A stretch of DNA of 64,000 bases, taken from assembly GCA_963803155.1 (NCBI GenBank), contig CAWDMN010000065.1:55056-119055 (forward strand). The letters are read 5' to 3'. Source of the stretch: CAWDMN01 sp963803155. Its GTDB lineage: Bacteria; Acidobacteriota; Terriglobia; Versatilivoradales; Versatilivoraceae. Position 1 is the first letter of the stretch. Every line of letters begins with the position of its first letter. The notes beneath the pieces were generated by a model. It had not been told where the DNA came from. It saw only the letters and a list, made by a program, of their open reading frames with translations, and did no database searches. Both the position numbers and the translations under genes were made by a program. Below, in pieces: positions 8,985 through 16,574 of this stretch.

Positions 8985-9120
8985 GAATATTGAGACGAAT
9001 TGCCAGCAGGCCCCTGGGAGGTCGTGCCGGTCGCGCTCCCCACGGCGGCGCCGGCGTCGTCAAACGGAGTCCGCCTCCCATTTATGCCATTCGCGGCTTG
9101 AATTTTCTCTCACATTTAAT
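8985..9120 (-). repeat. Dispersed intergenic repeat (GGAGGCGGACTCCG family)
   Basis: Read on the minus strand it has AATTAAATGTGAGAG, TTCAAGCCGCGAATGGCATA, then GGGAGGCGGACTCCG, a GC-rich stretch and a tail close to ATTCCGCAA. The same order of blocks occurs at 20420-20545 and, less well preserved, at 4277-4337 and 4957-5019. No protein is encoded. It fills most of the 700-nt gap upstream of the BACON gene together with the element at 9345-9491. Confidence 0.6.
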
Positions 9121-9344
9121 TTCATTCGGATTTTACCGGCCTGTTCCCCTCCGCAATGTGTGTGAGCAGAAGAAACTTCCCCATAGTTTGCCGGAATAGG
9201 ACAAAAAACATTGACGCAAGAAAGTAAAAATAGGGCAAGCGAAATTGTGCGAGAAACTGCTCCTAATCAGTTTCTTGAGTGACAGCCAACGGAGCGGAAA
9301 AATTTTGCCGGAGCCATAGGGCAAAAAAAAGAAGAGACAAGCCG

Positions 9345-9491
9345 CCTTAGGAGGTGTTTAAAAAGTACATTGGGCATCCACCGCGAGGTAGGGCGCTTTC
9401 GCCGGAAGCGCCGAGTGTGCCAGCGATGCCGTGCATGGAAGGACGGCTTGGCGAGCCATCCCTACTGACTCTTTTTAAACACCCTCTAAGG
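9345..9491. mobile_element. 147-bp MITE-like element with about 20-bp terminal inverted repeats
   Basis: The left end CCTTAG-GAGGTGTTTAAAAAG and the right end CTTTTTAAACACCCTCTAAGG are inverted copies that differ by one base and one gap. The interior is GC-rich and has no open frame. The right end covers the TAG stop codon of the 5'-nucleotidase gene at 9486-9488, so the element supplies or overlaps the end of that gene. No transposase that could mobilise it is present in the window. Confidence 0.6.
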
Positions 9492-11021
9492 AGCGTCGGG
9501 TTGGGTCTGGGCCACGGCGCGACGACCGTCATAGAGGGGTTTCATGGTCCCTTTTTTTCGGATGGATTCGATAACAACATCACGTCGTATTTTCCCGGTG
9601 TTGGCGCTTTCCACTCCTTTCAAACCTCTTTCGGCCAAGTATGAATTGGTTACTCCCGAGTAGATGCGGTCATCCATCAGCGGTTGTCCTCCAATCGTCA
9701 CCTCCGTAATCTCGCCGTTTTCCATGCGGTAGCGCAGCCCCGAAACCGCGGGCCTCATTGTCTTAAGAATCTCCCTTAACTGTTTGCCCGTGGCCTTAAA
9801 GGTTACGACGGTGTTGTCAAAAGGATCCAGGTTCATAAGGTCTTCCCGCGTGATATTCCCCTTGATCAACGGCGCCCTGATTCCACCCATGTTTTCGAGA
9901 TCGACATCGGCGCCAAAAGCCTCGCGGACCAGATCCGCCACCAGGTTGTAGGGAGCCAAATCATCGCCGCGTATGCTGAAGTCCTCCGCCGCCTGGCCGA
10001 TGACTTCCCCATAGCGCTCTGAGATTGGCTTCCAGTAGCGATCGACGACCGCGGCCACCGTTTCATCTTCGGGAATGTCCGGCGTCAGCGGGATCAGACG
10101 CTCGCGATAGCGTACAATATGCCATTTGCCATGTTCATCTTTGTCAAAAAGCAGATCGAGTCGGCCGAGTTCTCCTCCCCACTGATGCGCCTGAACAATG
10201 ATGGTTCCGTTCACGTCATTGGTTTTCAATGCATCGGAATGCCATTGGAATTCTCCTTCAGGAAGCCGCGAATGCGAGTGGCCTCCCACAATCACATCGA
10301 GCCCTTGCACGGTCTCGCCCATTTCGGTGTCAACTCTTTCTCCGGCATGTGAAATCGCAATGACAATATCGGCCTCCGACCGGAGGGTGTTCACCATCTC
10401 CTGAGCCGTGGCTGCTTCTTCAGCGATGGAGACTCCCTCCTTGCCTGCTTGATATCCCGCCGCTTCGCGAGTGACCAGACCAAAAATTCCGATTTTGAGT
10501 GTGCCAAGATCCCGCACGGCTGAGGCCTGAGCCAACGGTCTTCCCGTGGCAATTTCGATGGCATTGGCACAAAGGACCGGATAGTTGATTTTGCCCAGGA
10601 GGTTCTTGAGCTTTGCGAGGGAGGTGTTAAATTCGTGATTTCCCAAGGCGCCGAAGGTGTACCCCGCCGCATTCATCGCGGCAATATCCGCCTCACCGTG
10701 ATATTCGGCGGAGAAGGAGGTGCCGTCGGAAAAATCCCCGGCGTCGATCAACCATACCGTGCCGCCGCGATTCTCGATCTCCGCGCGCAGACGCTTGACT
10801 AGCGTGGCCCTGCGGGCAATCCCCCCAATGTTTTTCCGGATCTTTAAGCGGGCAAGATCCGATCCTGCCGGAGCAATGGCTGGGTAACTGAAAGGCAATA
10901 GATGCCCATGTGTGTCGTTGGTATGCAGAATGGTCAACGAAATCGGCTGTGCCGGCAAATGTGGCACGAAAAACAAGAATATGATTAAGCAGTGGGAAAA
11001 TAATCTGAAGGAATTCCGCAC
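9486..11021 (-). CDS. Bifunctional 5'-nucleotidase / UDP-sugar hydrolase family protein
   Basis: 511 residues with a GTG start at 11021 and GGGGAGG upstream. Residues 1-24 are a hydrophobic signal peptide, so the enzyme acts in the periplasm or is anchored outside. The N-terminal metallophosphoesterase domain shows the metal-binding motifs ILHTNDTHGH (32-41), DAGDFSDGTSF, LGNHEFN, ISHAGE and GGHSHSRLPEG. The C-terminal 5'-nucleotidase domain (from about 330) has LENMGGIRAPLIKGNITREDL and TFKATGKQLREIL. The family dephosphorylates extracellular nucleotides and UDP-sugars so that nucleosides can be taken up. The final codons lie inside a MITE-like inverted repeat, so the extreme C-terminus may have been altered by that insertion. 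Confidence 0.88.
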   Translation of the reverse strand: MRNSFRLFSHCLIIFLFFVPHLPAQPISLTILHTNDTHGHLLPFSYPAIAPAGSDLARLKIRKNIGGIARRATLVKRLRAEIENRGGTVWLIDAGDFSDGTSFSAEYHGEADIAAMNAAGYTFGALGNHEFNTSLAKLKNLLGKINYPVLCANAIEIATGRPLAQASAVRDLGTLKIGIFGLVTREAAGYQAGKEGVSIAEEAATAQEMVNTLRSEADIVIAISHAGERVDTEMGETVQGLDVIVGGHSHSRLPEGEFQWHSDALKTNDVNGTIIVQAHQWGGELGRLDLLFDKDEHGKWHIVRYRERLIPLTPDIPEDETVAAVVDRYWKPISERYGEVIGQAAEDFSIRGDDLAPYNLVADLVREAFGADVDLENMGGIRAPLIKGNITREDLMNLDPFDNTVVTFKATGKQLREILKTMRPAVSGLRYRMENGEITEVTIGGQPLMDDRIYSGVTNSYLAERGLKGVESANTGKIRRDVVIESIRKKGTMKPLYDGRRAVAQTQPDAP

Positions 11022-11236
11022 GAAACCTCCCCGTCAGTATGTGCAGTAAGGCTGCCGATCATGATATCCCTGCACGATTAGCGAGCTGCTAATCACAGGA
11101 AGTCGCTATTGTAGAGGGAGGATTTGATTTGTGTCAAAGGGGAACGGCACTTGGCAGGACTTGCGTTGAATCAAATGACACAAAGAAGAGTCCGGCGGGA
11201 TTGTGCACAAATCCCTGGAAAATCCGTTCAGTGTTC

Positions 11237-11281
11237 AATTCTGCCACGACAATGCATCCGTTCTCTCGCCGTGGCAGAATT
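11237..11281. repeat. 12-bp perfect hairpin downstream of the VOC gene
   Basis: AATTCTGCCACG and its exact inverse CGTGGCAGAATT are separated by 21 nt. It lies 27 nt past the stop codon of the minus-strand VOC gene, in the gap before the 5'-nucleotidase promoter. There is no T-run on either side, so it is not a canonical intrinsic terminator; it may be a small repeat or an RNA-stabilising hairpin. Confidence 0.5.
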
Positions 11282-11307
11282 GGATTACAGTCAGAACTGG
11301 GAGGAGT

Positions 11308-11799
11308 TCAAGCGGTTTGGGCTTTTGTCATCCGTTCCATTGCGGTCACCGATCTCCTCTTCATTTCTTCTGGAGAGACCTCCTCAATGCGAGAGCCCAA
11401 GCCCCATTCGTGTCCAAAGGGATCTACAACCTTGCCATAGCGATCACCCCAAAACATGTCGGAAACCGGCATCCGAACTTGAGCTCCGGCCTCAACCGCC
11501 CGTTTGAATGCATTGTCGACATTTTCCACATAGAGATGAAGAGAGCCGGATACTCCGCCAATGGTTTGTGGAGAGCGTGCCCCCATTTCAAGACACTCAT
11601 CTCCTAAAAAAATGCGTGAGTCTCCAATTTTGAGCTCGGCATGCATGATAGTCTTCCCGTCGGAGCTCGGCATTCGAGCAATTTCTTGTGCACCAAACGC
11701 GCGCTTATAGAACTCAATGGCGCGGTCTGCGCCCTTGACTACCAAACCAGGCGTAATTGTGTGGTACCCCGCCGGGATTGGATTGACTTTCTTTGCCAT
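11308..11799 (-). CDS. VOC-family (glyoxalase/PhnB-like) protein
   Basis: 163 residues from the ATG at 11799, with AAGGAGG 9 nt upstream. It has the paired beta-alpha-beta-beta-beta modules of the vicinal oxygen chelate fold: GYHTITPGLVVKGADRAIEFYKRAFGA in the first half and LHLYVENVDNAFKRAVEAGA, then WGDRYGKVVDPFGHEWGLGS in the second. This layout is that of PhnB-like and bleomycin-resistance-like proteins, most of which have no proven substrate. It stands alone between two intergenic regions. Not assigned to any pathway. Confidence 0.85.
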   Translation of the reverse strand: MAKKVNPIPAGYHTITPGLVVKGADRAIEFYKRAFGAQEIARMPSSDGKTIMHAELKIGDSRIFLGDECLEMGARSPQTIGGVSGSLHLYVENVDNAFKRAVEAGAQVRMPVSDMFWGDRYGKVVDPFGHEWGLGSRIEEVSPEEMKRRSVTAMERMTKAQTA

Positions 11800-12431
11800 G
11801 GTTGGCCTCCTTTAAATTTCCCTTCGAAGAGGGGAAGAGTTGAGTTGTTATTTCATCTCCCGATCCATAGAAACAACTGAGCCTGAGATGTGCGGTTTCA
11901 AACAGCGCAAGTCTCGGTTGTTGTGGTGGGATAAGGCCTCCGCTTTGAGAAATCCAGCTGGTAAAGGCATCTCTGAGCATCAGAGCGCTTGAGACAAAAG
12001 AACTTTTCCACCGCATTATCAGCGGCTCTGAAAATCTCTTCTTTAGCCAGTATTGAGAATTCTCATCCCTCATCTTTAACGCAAGCAAAGGGATTGTCAA
12101 ATAGGAGGTTCTTTATGGATCTAATCAAAATTGAGGGAAAGATGAGCACTACCATTACTTAATAAATTGGGAGGCGCGCGCGTGATCCGGTCACTTGCGC
12201 GGCGACTGGCCGCATCCCGCTTTCCTATTCCATTCTCGTCTAGCTGACTCGTTCCTGATTCAGAAGTGACACCGCATTTTCCGCATTATCTCTTACCGAA
12301 GAATACACTCCTCGGAAGACCTGTTCTTGACAAGGTGCGGGCAAAGTTGGGAGACTAGCCTAGCTCTTCCATGTGGGTGTCAAAACGGTGCAGCCGATTT
12401 AATAATCTCAAGAAAGCAAGGAAAGGAATTC
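11800..12431. other. 630-nt gap without a recognised gene
   Basis: The gap between the divergent VOC and oxidoreductase genes is AT-rich near its middle. It has a GC-rich segment at about 12168-12225 (GGGAGGCGCGCGCGTGATCC and GCGCGGCGACTGG) that resembles fragments of the dispersed repeats elsewhere in the window. Promoters for both genes must lie here, but no clear sigma-70 pair could be picked. Confidence 0.4.
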
Positions 12432-13721
12432 ATGATGGGTGACAAAGCCGAAACCAAATTATCACGCAGAAATTTCGTGAAGACGATGGCCGCCGCGGGG
12501 AGCGCCCTATCTCTGCCTGCCACCGGGGTCTTCGCCGCTGGTTCGGATACAATCCGCGTGGCGATGGTGGGTTGTGGCGAACGCGGGACTTGGGACGCGG
12601 TGAATTGTCTGAAATCGTCTCCGGGGGTGGAACTGGTGGCAATGGCCGATGTTTTCCCGGACAAAGTGGACACATCCCTCGAACAGCTCCGCAAGGAAGT
12701 TCCCAAGCAGGTCAATGTCGGCAAGGATCGGATCTTTCTCGGCTTCGATGCTTATCAAAAGGTCCTCGCTCTTCCGGATGTTAATATAGTCATGTTGCTG
12801 ACTCCTCCGGGCTTTCGCCCCGATCAGGCCGCTGCTTGCGTAGAAGCCGGGAAGCATCTGTTTATGGAAAAACCTGGGGCGGTCGATCCCGTGGGCATTC
12901 GCGGCCTGTTGGCAACCTCTCGGCGTGCGGCGGAAAAAAAGCTATCTATTGTGGTGGGCACACAACAGCGCTATGCCCCCCAATATTTGGAACTTCTCCG
13001 CCGGATTCGCGAAGGGCAGATTGGCGACCTCACGCATCTGGAGGCTCAATGGATTGGAGACATGGAGCTATGGCATTATCAGGACCGCAAACCGGAATGG
13101 AGTGATATGGAGTGGCAGATCCGCTGTTGGCCACTTTTCACCTGGTTGAGCGGCGACCACTATGTGGAACAATTGGTGCATAATCTCGACGTGGTCAATT
13201 GGGTGGCGGATTCGACTCCGGTTGTTTGCCAGGGGATCGGTGGGCGGCAGGTCCGCACGGGGGCCCAATTCGGCAATATCTTCGATCATTTTGCCGTACG
13301 ATATGAATACCAAAATGGACTCACGATGTTTGCCATGGCTACGCAGATTCGCGGCATCACGACGCGGGTGGGCAACATCCTGCACGGCACCAAAGGAAAG
13401 GCCGTCGTGGATCGCGGCTCCGCTCAAATAACCGGCGAAAAACCCTGGCAGTACGAAGGTCCCTCTTCCAGTGGCGACTTGGAGATGTTTGCGGCCCTGA
13501 TTCGCGGCATCCGCGAAGGCAAGCCGATCAATGAAGGGGTGAGGTTGGCTGAAGCTACCATGACCGGAATTATGGGGCGCATGAGCAGCTACACCGGGCG
13601 GGCGCTCAAATGGGACTGGGCCATGAATGCTTCCAAATTGGATTTGCGTCCCCCCAAATTAGAGATGGGACCGCTCCCCGTCCCCCTCGTCGCAATGCCG
13701 GGGCGCACTCCGCTGATTTGA
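12432..13721 (+). CDS. Gfo/Idh/MocA family oxidoreductase with Tat signal
   Basis: 429 residues from the ATG at 12432, which has AAAGGA just upstream. The N-terminus carries a twin-arginine signal, LSRRNFVKTMAAAGSALS, followed by a cleavage-type VFAAG, so the folded protein is exported with its cofactor. A Rossmann domain follows: IRVAMVGCGERGTWDAVNCL and VELVAMADVFPDK. The EKPGAVDPVGIRGLL segment contains the catalytic-region Glu-Lys-Pro of the family. The C-terminal alpha/beta dimerisation domain ends with the EGVRLAEATMTGIMGRMSSYTGRALKWDW motif typical of exported members in soil bacteria. Such enzymes oxidise or reduce sugar derivatives with NAD(P). The substrate is not evident, and no sugar operon surrounds it. 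Confidence 0.88.
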   Translation: MMGDKAETKLSRRNFVKTMAAAGSALSLPATGVFAAGSDTIRVAMVGCGERGTWDAVNCLKSSPGVELVAMADVFPDKVDTSLEQLRKEVPKQVNVGKDRIFLGFDAYQKVLALPDVNIVMLLTPPGFRPDQAAACVEAGKHLFMEKPGAVDPVGIRGLLATSRRAAEKKLSIVVGTQQRYAPQYLELLRRIREGQIGDLTHLEAQWIGDMELWHYQDRKPEWSDMEWQIRCWPLFTWLSGDHYVEQLVHNLDVVNWVADSTPVVCQGIGGRQVRTGAQFGNIFDHFAVRYEYQNGLTMFAMATQIRGITTRVGNILHGTKGKAVVDRGSAQITGEKPWQYEGPSSSGDLEMFAALIRGIREGKPINEGVRLAEATMTGIMGRMSSYTGRALKWDWAMNASKLDLRPPKLEMGPLPVPLVAMPGRTPLI

Positions 13722-13833
13722 GGGGACCGGCACCAAGCATCTGCAGAAAATGAAGAAGCCGGATTTCGCGAAGAAATCTGGCTGGCTTTCCGCTCAGGCC
13801 GGCACGGCTGGCACAATAAGACAATGAAAACAA

Positions 13834-13941
13834 GGTGGGACGCGCGAGTGTGACGAAGTCACCCGTCGCGCGTCACTTGGCTAGCCTCGCCTGCCGAGCC
13901 AGCGTGCACAGGTGACGGCGGTCACTCGTGCCCGCTCCACC
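13834..13941. repeat. 108-bp inverted-repeat element
   Basis: GGTGGGACGCGCGAGTG at the left and CACTCGTGCCCGCTCCACC at the right form imperfect inverted ends. Internal pieces GTCACCCGTCGCGCG and GGTGACGGCGGTCAC add a second nested symmetry. The surrounding gap (13722-14065) contains no gene. Confidence 0.5.
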
Positions 13942-14065
13942 TTTGCCCAAATTTGATTTTCTGAGGAGAAGGCAAATGCAGATTTTGAGTATTCCGCACT
14001 CTTCGGCGCAAAATACGCTCTCTTCCTGAATTGCCAGGTGTGGCTCCATGCCACCACAGGTTGAA

Positions 14066-14653
14066 TTATATTGATTTCATCAGATCAGAAACACTGGCGC
14101 GCACGACGCTGGACAACTGGTTCAGTTCCTCGGCATTGTCGCTATTCTCGGCCAAAAAGCCGAGTTCATTGGCAACGGAATCGAGTTCAACCAGTGCCTG
14201 GAATTGCGGCGAGGCCGAAATCTCCTCAATGTCAGTGAGAGTTTCGCCGACAAGAAACTCCACGACGTGATGGCTGACGGATTGGAGTGTAGGAGAGGCG
14301 CCGCGTTTTTCGGAGTCCCAGTCGATCAGACGGTAGGGCGTGCCGGTAGAGCTGGCGGTGAAAATATTGGCGGGATAATGTTCGACCCAGCAGATGTGTT
14401 TTCCCGAAAGGGCATACTCGGCGGCGACGGTTGCTGCTACTCGTTCAAAGGCGACGCTCAGTGGCAGGGCGTCCCCTTCCAGTGAGAGAGGGCTGATAAT
14501 GACCACACGCTGGAATCCGAATTTATCGGTTGGGAAAATGCGGACTCGCAGATCGGTAAAATGGCCATTGGGGAAAGAGAAGTGCCTGGTTACATCTACT
14601 TTTGTGGCGGATTTTCCGTCACTCTCTCTGCTAAATAATGTTTTTAAGAACAT
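14066..14653 (-). CDS. Conserved-looking hypothetical protein
   Basis: 195 residues from the ATG at 14653 (a second ATG nine bases upstream is equally possible); the open frame reaches 14788 but that extension is not protein-like. The protein has a beta-rich N-terminal half (DVTRHFSFPNGHFTDLRVRIFPT, FQRVVIISPLS), a middle HICWVEHYPANIFTASSTGTPYRLIDWD, and a helical acidic C-terminal half (about 120-195). There is no signal peptide, membrane segment or recognisable catalytic motif. It is isolated between two repeat-rich gaps and convergent with no partner. No function is proposed. Normal codon use and a coherent protein pattern support it being a gene. Confidence 0.6.
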   Translation of the reverse strand: MFLKTLFSRESDGKSATKVDVTRHFSFPNGHFTDLRVRIFPTDKFGFQRVVIISPLSLEGDALPLSVAFERVAATVAAEYALSGKHICWVEHYPANIFTASSTGTPYRLIDWDSEKRGASPTLQSVSHHVVEFLVGETLTDIEEISASPQFQALVELDSVANELGFLAENSDNAEELNQLSSVVRASVSDLMKSI

Positions 14654-15047
14654 AACTTCCATCCCTTTCCCGAACTCATAAAGAGATGCCCATATTTGCT
14701 CTCTCAAGACTCTTATCGGCCTAAAAATAAATACGGATGAGAAGAAAAAATGTTCACCAGCCAAAAAGGCGGCGGGTTCCGTTTCCAAAAGGGAAAAAAT
14801 ATTGCGTGGCGGACGGCAATGAAGAAGACAAGGGATTTGGCAATGAATCGCGGATTGAAGGCATCAGACGTTTGTCTTCATGGTGCAACTTAAGTTTGGC
14901 GGACAAGGGGATCGGACTTTTTAGCCGCGGTCTCAAATGGTACTGCCGCAAAGCGGTGTGTCACGGAAGGACGCTCTGGTGTGCGATAAAGGCAGAGGAA
15001 CTGCTCACACCAGCGCGGCTGACAAAACCAGAGGATGGAAATGGGCC

Positions 15048-15143
15048 GATGGAGACGGCCTGCCCTCAGGCCGTCTGAGCACGTTTGGCAAACTCAGGCG
15101 GGGTAAGGGCACCCCGCCTCCATCCACGCTATTTTCTAAGGAG
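15048..15143. repeat. About 95-bp intergenic repeat, copy 1 (GATGGAG...CTCCATC)
   Basis: It starts GATGGAGACGGCCTGCCC, contains TTTGGCAAACTCAGGCGGGG and ends CCCCGCCTCCATCCACGC followed by ATTTTCTAAGGAG. A close copy in the same order lies at 45456-45545. The ends are inverted (GATGGAG-CGG against CCGCCTCCATC) and an inner CCTGCCCTCAGG is a second small palindrome. It fills the gap between the hypothetical gene and the LysR gene. Confidence 0.6.
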
Positions 15144-15167
15144 CCTCGAAACCGCACTTTGGACAGT

Positions 15168-16052
15168 CTATTCTTGATGGAGTAATTCGATCAGCCGCCG
15201 ACCCGCCTGGGAAAGGGGCACGTTGGGAAGGATCACCAGCTTAAGATGACGCGGGGGGAATGCCACCTCGGTTTGAACAATAAATAGCTTTCCTCTCTGG
15301 AGATCTGTCGTCACGCATTCCAGCGGCAAATGGGCGATGCCGAGCCCGCGCCGGGCAAAATCCGAGAGCAATTCCACACTCTCTACCTCAATTTTGGGCG
15401 CCAGCGCAATCCTCCGCTTCTCAAAAAAAGCGTCGAGCCCTTTGCGAGTTGCGCTCCCTTTTTCCAAGAGGATCAGAGGCTGGCGCGCCAATTCCCGCAG
15501 TGAGAGCCGTCTTTGGCGCAGGGCGGAAAATGGGCGGCCCGCCACGAAAATGTCGGACATTTCCCAGCTCCCTTCTTCCCGCAATCCCACCAATACGCCG
15601 GGAACGGTGACCAGGGCTAAATCAATCGCTCCCTTCTTGAGCAATTCCAGCAGTTGCGTGGAAGTGCGATTGATCAGACGAAGCGTGACTCCGGGGAAAG
15701 TCCGCAAAAACCGCTCCAACCGGGGGAGCAGAAAGTAGCGGGTGACGGTGTCACTCGATCCGATGTGCAATTGCCCCGCCTGCAGATTTTTGATTTCCAT
15801 TAACTTGTTTTCCGCGGTTTTCAAATAGTTTATGGCCTGTTCTACATGGGCGAGCAGCAACTCTCCTTCATCGGTCAACAGAACCTGGCGCGTGCGGCGG
15901 AAAAAGAGCGGCGTTCCGAGTTGGGATTCCAAATTCTTAATTGCCTGGCTCACCGCGGACTGCGTGAGATGGAGCTGCTCGGCCGCGCGGGAAAAGCTGC
16001 TCCAACGGGCCACCTGGTAAAATACCCTGTACAAGTCATAGTTCACGTCCAT
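15168..16052 (-). CDS. LysR-family transcriptional regulator
   Basis: 294 residues from the ATG at 16052, with GGAGGGG upstream. The N-terminal winged helix-turn-helix (about 1-62) has the family pattern FYQVARWSSFSRAAEQLHLT, QSAVSQAIKNLESQLG and PLFFRRTRQVLLTDEGELLL. The rest is the two-lobed effector-binding domain, starting GQLHIGSSDTVTRYFLLPRL and ending with the LLSDFARRGLGIAHLPLECV segment. LysR proteins usually control a divergently transcribed neighbour; here that neighbour is purL, about 520 nt away, with an AT-rich spacer. The effector is unknown. Confidence 0.92.
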   Translation of the reverse strand: MDVNYDLYRVFYQVARWSSFSRAAEQLHLTQSAVSQAIKNLESQLGTPLFFRRTRQVLLTDEGELLLAHVEQAINYLKTAENKLMEIKNLQAGQLHIGSSDTVTRYFLLPRLERFLRTFPGVTLRLINRTSTQLLELLKKGAIDLALVTVPGVLVGLREEGSWEMSDIFVAGRPFSALRQRRLSLRELARQPLILLEKGSATRKGLDAFFEKRRIALAPKIEVESVELLSDFARRGLGIAHLPLECVTTDLQRGKLFIVQTEVAFPPRHLKLVILPNVPLSQAGRRLIELLHQE

Positions 16053-16089
16053 GTTGCCCCTCCGCAATCAGAACCTCATGTCTCGCCCA

Positions 16090-16120
16090 GTGTGAGCCTC
16101 CACCAGCATAAACTCACACT
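16090..16120. promoter_or_regulatory. 8-bp inverted repeat before the LysR gene
   Basis: AGTGTGAG and CTCACACT are exact inverted copies spaced by 15 nt, 38 nt upstream of the lysR start codon. The spacing fits two major-groove half-sites or a leader hairpin, and auto-regulation is common in this family. This assignment is inference. Confidence 0.35.
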
Positions 16121-16274
16121 GTAATGAAATAAAATCACAGCATCCGATATATTAGAAAAAACGATCAATCAAATTAAATATATTAATTTTTCTGATTTTT
16201 ACAATCACATTATACTAATGCAGTGGTTGAGAGGAAACCGGATGGTGGGTGGATTTGTCAAAAAATGAGAACTG

Positions 16275-16316
16275 CCCGCTTTAAGGCCAAGTGTACAGCT
16301 GGCCTCAATTAGCGGG
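16275..16316 (+). promoter_or_regulatory. Nested hairpin in the purL upstream region
   Basis: An outer stem CCCGCT/AGCGGG encloses an inner stem GGCCA/TGGCC with a 10-nt loop. It lies about 260 nt before the purL start. A TATACT box at 16211-16216 could be a -10 element that would place the hairpin in the leader RNA. It does not match a riboswitch class I know. Confidence 0.3.
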
Positions 16317-16574
16317 AAATGCTGTCGGATTTAGCCAAGACCTTTGACCAGTCTCGCGGAATTTTGTCCGATTAATTTTGTGCGGGAGCAGCCCTCTCAT
16401 CGGAGCAGGTAAACCGAAGCTCATCGGCGATTGGATCATGCCGCGGCAGGATCGTGATTTTGACAGGGCAATAACTTGTGTGCGCTGGAAAGCGTTCACG
16501 AAAACATACTCTGTCTTCCGCTGGTCGCTTCGATTATGCGCGGATTTAAAAACCCGCGAAGGGGAAAAGGAAAA

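Noticed and set aside
16240..16574. Purine or other known riboswitch before purL
   Set aside because: The nested hairpin does not show the conserved core bases of purine, PRPP, guanidine or other classes that I know.
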